Shown in pieces: positions 1 through 5,016 of a stretch of 13,712 nt of DNA. Origin of the DNA: Pseudomonadota bacterium (GTDB taxonomy: Bacteria > Pseudomonadota > Gammaproteobacteria > Burkholderiales > Nitrosomonadaceae); contig JAFEEV010000172.1 in the NCBI GenBank assembly GCA_018240935.1, positions 1 through 13,712 of the forward strand, given 5' to 3'. The translations under genes and the position numbers were made by a program. Within the stretch, counting starts at the first letter, position 1, and every line of letters begins with the position of its first letter. The notes beneath the pieces are model-generated. The model was not told the origin of the DNA. It did no database searches and saw only the letters and a program-made list of their open reading frames with translations.

Positions 1-8
1 AACAGGAC

Positions 9-1199
9 ATGGCAAAGAGTAAATTTGAACGATCGAAGCCGCACGTGAATGTTGGTACGATAGGACACGTTGATCACGGAAAGACGACGCTAACGGCGGC
101 GATTACGACGATATTGACGAAGAAATTTGGTGGGGAAGCGAAGAGTTACGACCAGATTGACTCGGCGCCGGAAGAACGTGCGCGCGGGATTACCATCAAT
201 ACGGCTCACGTGGAATATGAGACGGCAAATCGCCACTATGCGCATGTAGACTGTCCTGGACACGCGGACTATGTGAAGAACATGATTACCGGTGCGGCGC
301 AAATGGACGGAGCGATTCTGGTTGTATCTGCAGCCGATGGACCGATGCCGCAAACACGCGAGCATATACTGCTGGCGCGCCAAGTGGGCGTTCCGTACAT
401 TATCGTGTACATGAATAAAGCAGATATGGTTGACGATGCAGAATTGATCGAACTGGTTGAAATGGAAATACGCGAACTGCTATCAAAGTACGATTTTCCT
501 GGTGATGATACACCGATTATTGTGGGCTCGGCGCTGAAGGCGCTGGAAGGTGATCAAAGCGATATTGGCGAACCATCCATCCTGAAATTGGCAGAGGCGT
601 TGGATAGTTATATACCGCAACCGGAACGTGCGATTGACGGTGCGTTTATCATGCCGGTTGAAGATGTGTTCTCGATTTCCGGACGTGGAACGGTAGTAAC
701 GGGGCGTGTGGAAAGAGGAATCATCAAAGTGGGCGATGAAATCGAGATTGTTGGACTTAAGCCTACGCTGAAAACGGTCTGTACCGGTGTTGAAATGTTT
801 CGTAAGCTGCTGGACCAGGGGCAGGCCGGTGACAATGTGGGAATATTGTTGCGAGGTACAAAACGAGAAGAAGTTGAACGTGGCCAAGTGCTGGCAAAAC
901 CGGGCAGCATATCACCTCATACCAAATTTACAGCAGAGATATATGTGCTGAGTAAGGATGAAGGTGGAAGACATACACCATTTTTCCCAGGCTATCGTCC
1001 GCAATTTTATTTCAGAACAACAGACGTTACGGGGGCGATCGAGCTGCCGGCGGGCACGGAAATGGTGATGCCGGGGGATAATGTATCGGTGACCGTGAAT
1101 TTAATAGCGCCGATTGCGATGGAAGATGGGTTGCGGTTTGCGATACGCGAAGGCGGAAGAACAGTAGGTGCCGGTGTGGTCGCAAAAATTATTGAGTGA
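9..1199 (+). CDS. tuf: Translation elongation factor EF-Tu
   Basis: This GTPase delivers aminoacyl-tRNA to the ribosomal A site in the cytoplasm. The G domain shows all five GTP-binding motifs: GHVDHGKT at residues 19-26, the switch I Thr62 in RGITI, DCPG at 81-84 followed by catalytic His85, NKAD at 136-139 and SAL at 174-176. Domains 2 and 3 follow, ending in the family C-terminus VGAGVVAKIIE. At 396 residues it has the length usual for Betaproteobacteria. NKAD replaces the enterobacterial NKCD, and Tyr134 stands where Phe is common. Only 8 bases precede the ATG. The AGGA at 4-7 lies one base from the start, which is unusually close, but the rest of the upstream region is not visible. Its position before tRNA-Trp and secE matches the tuf copy of the secE-rpo cluster; a second copy usually lies in the str operon. 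The early codons are unusually rich in ACG, GCG and GGA compared with the ribosomal genes downstream. Confidence 0.98.
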   Translation: MAKSKFERSKPHVNVGTIGHVDHGKTTLTAAITTILTKKFGGEAKSYDQIDSAPEERARGITINTAHVEYETANRHYAHVDCPGHADYVKNMITGAAQMDGAILVVSAADGPMPQTREHILLARQVGVPYIIVYMNKADMVDDAELIELVEMEIRELLSKYDFPGDDTPIIVGSALKALEGDQSDIGEPSILKLAEALDSYIPQPERAIDGAFIMPVEDVFSISGRGTVVTGRVERGIIKVGDEIEIVGLKPTLKTVCTGVEMFRKLLDQGQAGDNVGILLRGTKREEVERGQVLAKPGSISPHTKFTAEIYVLSKDEGGRHTPFFPGYRPQFYFRTTDVTGAIELPAGTEMVMPGDNVSVTVNLIAPIAMEDGLRFAIREGGRTVGAGVVAKIIE

Positions 1200-1219
1200 T
1201 TTTTGATATATTTTAGAAT
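1192..1219 (+). promoter_or_regulatory. Candidate promoter for tRNA-Trp and secE-nusG
   Basis: TTGAGT at 1192-1197 (4 of 6 to the -35 consensus) and TAGAAT at 1214-1219 (5 of 6 to the -10 consensus) are 16 bases apart. The start point would be near 1226, about 37 bases before the tRNA. The -35 overlaps the end of tuf. No hairpin terminator is visible between tuf and the tRNA, so read-through from tuf is also possible. Confidence 0.4.
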
Positions 1220-1262
1220 AATTGTTTTTGTGCAATTTAACCTTAGATACATTTCAGTTAGA

Positions 1263-1338
1263 AGGCCAGTAGCTCAATTGGCAGAGCGTCGGTCTCCAAA
1301 ACCGAAGGTTGGGGGTTCGATGCCCTCCTGGCCTGCCA
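1263..1338 (+). tRNA. trnW: tRNA-Trp, anticodon CCA
   Basis: The 76 bases fold as a complete cloverleaf. The acceptor stem AGGCCAG (1263-1269) pairs with CTGGCCT (1328-1334). The D stem GCTC/GAGC is at 1272-1275 and 1284-1287. The anticodon stem TCGGT/ACCGA flanks the loop CTCCAAA, with anticodon CCA at 1296-1298. The variable loop has 5 bases, and the T arm GGGGG-TTCGATG-CCCTC contains one G-T pair. The discriminator is G1335, and the terminal CCA (1336-1338) is encoded. Between tuf and secE this tRNA is a typical betaproteobacterial arrangement; it is read in the same direction as both neighbours and is probably cut from a common precursor. Confidence 0.97.
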
Positions 1339-1443
1339 TAATTGGATAGTATTAAGTGTATTGCAAGTCTAAAATAAAATTTGTTGCTTACATATTAATA
1401 AAGATGCAATTCAGATTTTAAGAGATAAAAGGATTCAATCGAC

Positions 1444-1788
1444 GTGAATAAACTGAAGCTTGGGCTTGTGTTTGTGTTCATTATTGCTGGTATAGCGGGA
1501 TTCATTTATTTTAATGAGAGCGCTATGGTGGTGCGTTTATTATCAATATTAACGGGATTCGCACTAGCGGCACTTACTGCCAAATTTACAACCCAAGGTC
1601 AGGATTTTTACGTATTTTGTAGAGAATCTTCTGAGGAAGCAAAAAAGGTAGTATGGCCTAGCCGTAAAGAGACGCTGCAAACATCGGGCGTAGTGTTTGC
1701 ATTTGTTATTGCAATGGCATTGTTTTTATGGTTCATTGATGCTGCTTTGATGTCGCTTGTGAAAATCTTGATGAGCCAAGATGCATAA
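1444..1788 (+). CDS. secE: Preprotein translocase subunit SecE
   Basis: SecE is the essential clamp-like inner-membrane subunit of the SecYEG channel. The 114 residues contain three hydrophobic segments, at roughly 5-22, 27-46 and 82-107. Before the last one is the amphipathic cytoplasmic helix with the diagnostic EAKKVVWPSRKET wording (about residues 65-77). The three-segment form is the proteobacterial type, as in E. coli, rather than the single-segment form. The start is GTG at 1444, supported by AAAAGGA at 1427-1433, ten bases upstream; the next in-frame ATG lies beyond the first membrane segment. The gene is 105 bases after tRNA-Trp and 21 bases before nusG, as expected for the secE-nusG pair. 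Confidence 0.96.
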   Translation: MNKLKLGLVFVFIIAGIAGFIYFNESAMVVRLLSILTGFALAALTAKFTTQGQDFYVFCRESSEEAKKVVWPSRKETLQTSGVVFAFVIAMALFLWFIDAALMSLVKILMSQDA

Positions 1789-1809
1789 TCACATTTCTCA
1801 GAGGAAAGA

Positions 1810-2343
1810 ATGAGTAAGAAATGGTATGTGGTTCACGCATATTCAGGTTACGAGAAAAGTGTACAGCGTGCACTGAAAGATCGTATTGAACGATCTGGCA
1901 TGCAAGATAAGTTTGGTCAAATTCTGGTGCCGGTTGAAGAGGTGATAGAAATGAAAAGCGGCCAGAAAAATATCAGTGAGCGCAAGTTTTTTCCAGGATA
2001 CGTGTTAGTAGAAATGGAGATGTCCGACGATTCGTGGCATCTGGTTAAAAATACTGACAAAGTAACGGGTTTTGTGGGCGGTTCCGCTATGAAGCCTACC
2101 CCCATCAGTCAAAAGGAAGTCGATAATATACTCCATCAGATTCAAGAAGGTGTTGAGAAGCCGAAACCGAAGATCCTATTTGAAATAGGAGAAGCTGTCC
2201 GTGTCAAGGAGGGGCCATTCACCGATTTCCATGGCAATGTGGAAGATGTCAACTACGACAAAAGCAAGCTCAGAGTTTCAGTTTCCATATTCGGGCGCCC
2301 AACGCCTGTTGAATTGGATTTTAATCAAGTAGAAAAATCCTGA
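1810..2343 (+). CDS. nusG: Transcription elongation/antitermination factor NusG
   Basis: NusG binds the clamp of RNA polymerase, suppresses pausing, and through its KOW domain contacts either Rho or ribosomal protein S10 (NusE). The 177 residues show the N-terminal NGN domain (from KKWYVVHAYSGYE at residue 3, with FFPGYVLVEM at 60-69), a linker near 112-122, and the KOW domain from about 125 (GEAVRVKEGPF) to the end. The IFGRPTPVEL segment at about 160-169 matches the region of E. coli NusG that contacts S10 and Rho. The ATG is preceded by GAGGA at 1801-1805. The length is normal, and its pairing with secE and the RNA polymerase genes is conserved. Confidence 0.98.
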   Translation: MSKKWYVVHAYSGYEKSVQRALKDRIERSGMQDKFGQILVPVEEVIEMKSGQKNISERKFFPGYVLVEMEMSDDSWHLVKNTDKVTGFVGGSAMKPTPISQKEVDNILHQIQEGVEKPKPKILFEIGEAVRVKEGPFTDFHGNVEDVNYDKSKLRVSVSIFGRPTPVELDFNQVEKS

Positions 2344-2420
2344 TAGAGTTTGGATAGTAGTTTTCTTATTTGAAAATACATTTAAAGTTTTTTTAGAGAA
2401 AGTTTTTATTGTTTATAACT

Positions 2421-2451
2421 GGGGAGAACGGATAGTCGTTCGATTGTACCC
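2421..2451 (+). promoter_or_regulatory. L1-binding leader (autogenous control of rplK-rplA)
   Basis: The sequence upstream of rplK forms a hairpin. GAACG (2426-2430) pairs with CGTTC (2437-2441) around a six-base loop. An asymmetric internal loop (A2425 opposite GATTGTA at 2442-2448) then separates it from an outer GGG/CCC pair (2422-2424 or 2421-2423 with 2449-2451). A G-rich strand opposite an unpaired purine/U-rich strand ending in ACCC is the architecture of known L1 targets in L11-operon mRNAs, which mimic the L1 site of 23S rRNA. The GGGAGG ribosome site of rplK begins four bases later, so bound L1 could block initiation. The assignment rests on structure and position, not a covariance search. 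Confidence 0.7.
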
Positions 2452-2465
2452 ATCGGGAGGAAACA

Positions 2466-2897
2466 GTGGCAAAGAAAATAATTGGATACATAAAGTTACA
2501 GGTGCCAGCCGGAAAAGCAAATCCTAGTCCGCCTATCGGACCGGCACTTGGTCAGCGGCAGTTAAATATTATGGAATTCTGTAAAGCATTTAACGCGGCT
2601 ACACAGAAAATGGAGCCAGGCTTACCTGTGCCTGTGATCATTACTGCTTATGCTGATAAAAGCTTTACGTTTGTAATGAAAACGACACCGGCATCGGTCT
2701 TAATTAAAAAGGCTGCAGGTGTCGGAAAAGGTAGCTCTAAGCCGCATGTGGATAAAGTGGGAAAACTAAGTCGTAGTCAGGCTGAAGAAATCGCTAAAAC
2801 AAAGATGCCCGATTTGACAGCAGCGGATTTAGACGCTGCGGTACGCACAATTGCAGGAAGCGCGAGAAGTATGGGTATTGAAGTGGAGGGCATATAG
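2466..2897 (+). CDS. rplK: 50S ribosomal protein L11
   Basis: L11 binds the GTPase-associated centre of 23S rRNA and is needed for factor-dependent GTP hydrolysis and the RelA response. The 143 residues have the N-terminal domain with the proline-rich PSPPIGPALGQ stretch (residues 20-30), the thiostrepton-site region, and the RNA-binding C-terminal domain from about residue 75 (KKAAGVGKG) to the conserved TIAGSARSMGIEVEG end. The start is GTG at 2466 with a strong GGGAGG at 2455-2460, five bases upstream. Gln32 lies in GQRQLN where the family normally has Gly. The stop is one base before the rplA start, suggesting translational coupling, so control at the rplK leader would also set L1 synthesis. 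Confidence 0.98.
   Translation: MAKKIIGYIKLQVPAGKANPSPPIGPALGQRQLNIMEFCKAFNAATQKMEPGLPVPVIITAYADKSFTFVMKTTPASVLIKKAAGVGKGSSKPHVDKVGKLSRSQAEEIAKTKMPDLTAADLDAAVRTIAGSARSMGIEVEGI
2885..2890 (+). promoter_or_regulatory. Ribosome binding site fixing the rplA start
   Basis: GGAGGG inside the end of rplK lies eight bases before the ATG at 2899. It decides for that ATG against the in-frame ATG at 2851, which would add 16 residues absent from L1 proteins and overlap rplK by 47 bases. Confidence 0.85.
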
Positions 2898-2898
2898 A

Positions 2899-3591
2899 AT
2901 GGCAAATTCGTCAAAGCGTTATAAAGCCATTGCTGGAAAAGTAGATCGCAATAAAACATACCCAATAGATGATGCGCTGGGGTTAATTAAAGAGGCAGCA
3001 ACTGCAAAATTTGATGAATCTATCGATGTTGCGGTTAATTTGGGGATTGATGCCAAGAAATCCGATCAAGCTGTGCGTGGTTCGGTCGTTTTGCCCGCGG
3101 GGACAGGAAAAACAGTTCGTGTCGCGGTATTTGCACAAGGCGACAAAGCGAAAGAAGCGCAAGAAGCCGGAGCGGATATTGTAGGCTTTGATGATCTGGC
3201 GGCTGAGATTAAGTCCGGCAATATCAACTTTGATGTTGCTATCGCAAGTCCAGATGCTATGCGCGTTGTTGGTCAATTGGGTCAAATTCTGGGACCGCGC
3301 AGTTTAATGCCAAATCCAAAAGTAGGAACGGTGACTGCGGATATCGCGGGAGCGGTTAAAAATGCTAAAGCCGGACAAGTACAATTTAGAGCGGACAAAA
3401 CAGGAATTATACATTGCACGATTGGCCGAGCATCGTTCGGTGTGGATGCATTAAAACAGAACTTGAAGGCGTTGATTGAAGCATTGAATAAATCAAAACC
3501 CGCTTCGTCAAAAGGTGTTTATCTTAGAAAAATATCGATTTCGAGCACCATGGGTATCGGTGTACGGATAGATCAAACGAGTATTTCGTAA
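2899..3591 (+). CDS. rplA: 50S ribosomal protein L1
   Basis: L1 forms the mobile L1 stalk beside the E site and represses its own operon mRNA. From the ATG at 2899 the protein has 230 residues, the family length. Domain I is split around an inserted domain II, which contains the strongly conserved stretch ending LMPNPKVGTV (about residues 136-145). The C-terminal part returns to domain I with GVYLRKISISSTMGIGVRID near the end. Residue 135 is Ser (GPRSLMP) where nearly all L1 proteins I recall have Gly, or Asn in some; the AGT codon is one base from GGT. The gene begins one base after the rplK stop and is followed by the long rplJ leader. Confidence 0.97.
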   Translation: MANSSKRYKAIAGKVDRNKTYPIDDALGLIKEAATAKFDESIDVAVNLGIDAKKSDQAVRGSVVLPAGTGKTVRVAVFAQGDKAKEAQEAGADIVGFDDLAAEIKSGNINFDVAIASPDAMRVVGQLGQILGPRSLMPNPKVGTVTADIAGAVKNAKAGQVQFRADKTGIIHCTIGRASFGVDALKQNLKALIEALNKSKPASSKGVYLRKISISSTMGIGVRIDQTSIS

Positions 3592-3640
3592 TATATAGAG
3601 AACTTTGGGCCATAGAATACACTATGTATTTATGTGGATT

Positions 3641-3795
3641 GTCAAAGACCGCTGGGGCGCACAAAAAAATGAATCATGATGGTATTCATCATTTGTTAGG
3701 TGCCGCTTAATTACTCGGCTATTTTGAAGATGAAATCATATGAATTATATAGTTTTATACTTCAATATGTTGAGTGCCCAGCGTAGATGGTGCAC
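3641..3795 (+). promoter_or_regulatory. L10 (L10-L12 complex) autoregulatory leader
   Basis: This is the bulk of the 322-bp gap between rplA and rplJ. CGCTGGG (3650-3656) pairs with CCCAGCG (3777-3783), closing a junction. One arm has GGCGC (3656-3660) facing GTGCC (3700-3704) and the inner hairpin ATGAAT/ATTCAT (3669-3674 with 3684-3689). The second arm is TTGAAG/CTTCAA (3724-3729 with 3760-3765). CAAAGACCG at 3643-3651 and GCGTAGATGGTG at 3781-3792 flank the stem and closely match the two sides of the L10-binding motif in the E. coli rplJ leader. Binding of L10-(L12)n here is known to repress rplJL translation. No convincing promoter was found in the 49 bases before it; a small CATAG/CTATG hairpin sits at 3611-3626. 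Confidence 0.75.
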
Positions 3796-3797
3796 CC

Positions 3798-3842
3798 AAA
3801 ACAGGAACCAAAGTTTCATTTTTCCTGGTTTAAGGTCACCAG
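3798..3842 (+). promoter_or_regulatory. Competing hairpins downstream of the L10 site
   Basis: CAGGAA (3802-3807) can pair with TTCCTG (3822-3827), extended by AAA/TTT after one mismatch (3798-3800 with 3829-3831). Alternatively, CTGGT (3825-3829) can pair with ACCAG (3838-3842). Both use 3825-3827, so only one can form at a time. The placement between the L10 site and the rplJ start suggests a switch, but this is inference. Confidence 0.35.
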
Positions 3843-3847
3843 TGCGT

Positions 3848-3894
3848 AGTGTTCGGGAAAGAGTATCTGCATAGATAAGCCGAATACTATTTTT
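3848..3894 (+). terminator. Attenuator-like hairpin before rplJ
   Basis: AGTGTTCGG (3848-3856) pairs over nine positions, one of them G-T, with CCGAATACT (3880-3888). An inner TATCT/AGATA stem (3864-3868 with 3873-3877) closes a GCAT loop. ATTTTT follows at 3889-3894. The form resembles a factor-independent terminator with a long, interrupted stem. It ends eight bases before the rplJ ribosome site, so it could attenuate transcription or shape access to that site. Confidence 0.45.
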
Positions 3895-3901
3895 AACTGA
3901 T

Positions 3902-3907
3902 GGAGAG
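3902..3907 (+). promoter_or_regulatory. Ribosome binding site fixing the TTG start of rplJ
   Basis: GGAGAG lies six bases before TTG 3914. The overlapping GTG at 3907 is out of frame with rplJ, and the protein from TTG begins MSLNLDEKKAIVAEV, the normal L10 N-terminus. Confidence 0.85.
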
Positions 3908-3913
3908 TGAACC

Positions 3914-4429
3914 TTGAGTTTAAATCTTGATGAGAAAAAAGCAATAGTGGCGGAAGTAAGTGCTCAAGTAGCTAATGCTCAAGCCATTATTATTGCAGAG
4001 TATCGAGGGATGGAAGTTGGTCAAATGACACAACTTAGAGCGAAAACTCGCGAGTCAGGAGTTTATTTTCATGTCATAAAAAATTCATTGGTTCGCCGTG
4101 CCGTGGCAGATACGCCGTATGCAGAGTTAGCCAAACATATGGTTGGCCCGCTTGCTTACGGTATAAGCGCTGATCCAGTGGCAGCCGCGAAAGTGCTGCA
4201 TGAATTTTCCAGAGACAATGAAAAATTCGTAATCAAAGTTGGTGCAATTGGCGAGAAAGTGATATCGCGCGATGAGATTACTGCGCTCGCATCATTGCCA
4301 AGTCGTGAAGAATTGCTGGCAAGATTGCTGGGAACAATGCAGGCACCTATTGCTAAGTTTGTACAAACACTGAATGAAGTGCCTGCTCGGTTTGTACGTG
4401 GCTTAGCCATGGTACGAGATAGCAAATAG
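3914..4429 (+). CDS. rplJ: 50S ribosomal protein L10
   Basis: L10 anchors the L7/L12 dimers to the GTPase-associated centre of the large subunit, and in complex with L12 represses its own mRNA. The 171 residues show the rRNA-binding N-terminal domain, with EYRGMEV at about 29-35 and the HVIKNSLVRRA stretch near 54-64. The C-terminal helix that carries L12 dimers is near 140-167 (LLGTMQAPIAKFVQTLNEVP). The start is the rare TTG, chosen because it gives the standard N-terminus and has a well-spaced GGAGAG. The gene follows a long structured leader and precedes rplL by 50 bases. A weak start would fit the low L10:L12 ratio (one L10 to four or six L12), but that is inference. Confidence 0.97.
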   Translation: MSLNLDEKKAIVAEVSAQVANAQAIIIAEYRGMEVGQMTQLRAKTRESGVYFHVIKNSLVRRAVADTPYAELAKHMVGPLAYGISADPVAAAKVLHEFSRDNEKFVIKVGAIGEKVISRDEITALASLPSREELLARLLGTMQAPIAKFVQTLNEVPARFVRGLAMVRDSK

Positions 4430-4479
4430 CATTCTTTAAGCATCCTTAACGTAATACAGAAAATAACCAGGAGAAAATA

Positions 4480-4863
4480 ATGGCTGTAACAAAAGATGAA
4501 ATATTAGACGCAATTGCGAATATGACCGTACTCGAATTATCGCAATTGATTAAAGAGATGGAAGAAAAATTCGGCGTATCTGCTGTTGCAACCGCTGCTG
4601 TTGCAGTTGCCGCTCCGAGTGGCGGTGGTGGTGCCCCAGCTGCGGCAGAGCAAACTGAGTTTACGGTGATTCTGTCCTCTGCCGGTGAAAGCAAAGTCAA
4701 TGTGATCAAAGTGGTACGAGCAGTAACGGGACTGGGATTGAAAGAGGCAAAAGACTTGGTTGATGGCGCGCCGAAACCTGTTAAGGAAGGTGTATCGAAA
4801 GAAGATGCTGCTGCAATCCAGAAACAACTGGTCGAAGCTGGCGCTACTTGCGAAATTAAGTAA
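4480..4863 (+). CDS. rplL: 50S ribosomal protein L7/L12
   Basis: This is the multicopy stalk protein that recruits and activates translation factors. The 127 residues show the helical dimerisation and L10-binding N-terminal domain (about 1-35), a flexible Ala/Gly hinge (about 36-56, including GGGG), and the factor-binding C-terminal domain from about 60, with EKTEF-like EQTEFTV, the KVNVIKVVRAVTGLGLKEAK helix region and the ending CEIK. The length matches the family. The ATG is preceded by AGGAG at 4469-4473, six bases away, a stronger initiation signal than that of rplJ, in line with the several copies needed per ribosome. A hairpin separates it from rpoB. Confidence 0.98.
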   Translation: MAVTKDEILDAIANMTVLELSQLIKEMEEKFGVSAVATAAVAVAAPSGGGGAPAAAEQTEFTVILSSAGESKVNVIKVVRAVTGLGLKEAKDLVDGAPKPVKEGVSKEDAAAIQKQLVEAGATCEIK

Positions 4864-4882
4864 TATAAATTATAAATTTTCT

Positions 4883-4914
4883 AGGCTGGTAGGCTAATAA
4901 AGCCTCCAGCCTTT
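4883..4914 (+). terminator. rplL-rpoB attenuator hairpin
   Basis: AGGCTGG (4883-4889) pairs with CCAGCCT (4906-4912). After a bulged T4890, AGGCT (4891-4895) pairs with AGCCT (4901-4905) around an AATAA loop, giving twelve pairs. Only TTT and then GATATTTT follow, so it is a leaky terminator at best. The site corresponds to the rplL-rpoB attenuator known in E. coli, which lowers polymerase subunit synthesis relative to L7/L12; RNA processing is also possible here. Confidence 0.7.
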
Positions 4915-5016
4915 GATATTTTGATCATTTGATGTGTCATTTTGGGCATCAGAACAATTGATAGTTATTTGGCTTCAATCCTTTAATCCTCTGTCTTCTT
5001 CTCTCGGAGAATATTC

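Noticed and set aside
2370..2419. Possible rplK promoter from TTGAAA (2370-2375) and TATAAC (2414-2419)
   Set aside because: The boxes are 38 bases apart, and neither has a partner at the usual 16-18 bases, so no promoter can be supported.
2851..2898. Upstream in-frame ATG for rplA giving 16 extra residues
   Set aside because: The extension overlaps rplK, does not resemble L1, and GGAGGG at 2885-2890 points to the ATG at 2899.
3789..3796. GGTGCACC palindrome in the rplJ leader as an operator
   Set aside because: Eight-base palindromes are frequent by chance, and this one falls inside the conserved L10-binding motif, which explains much of it.
3907..3909. GTG near the rplJ ribosome site as its start
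   Set aside because: It is out of frame with L10; TTG at 3914 yields the standard N-terminus.
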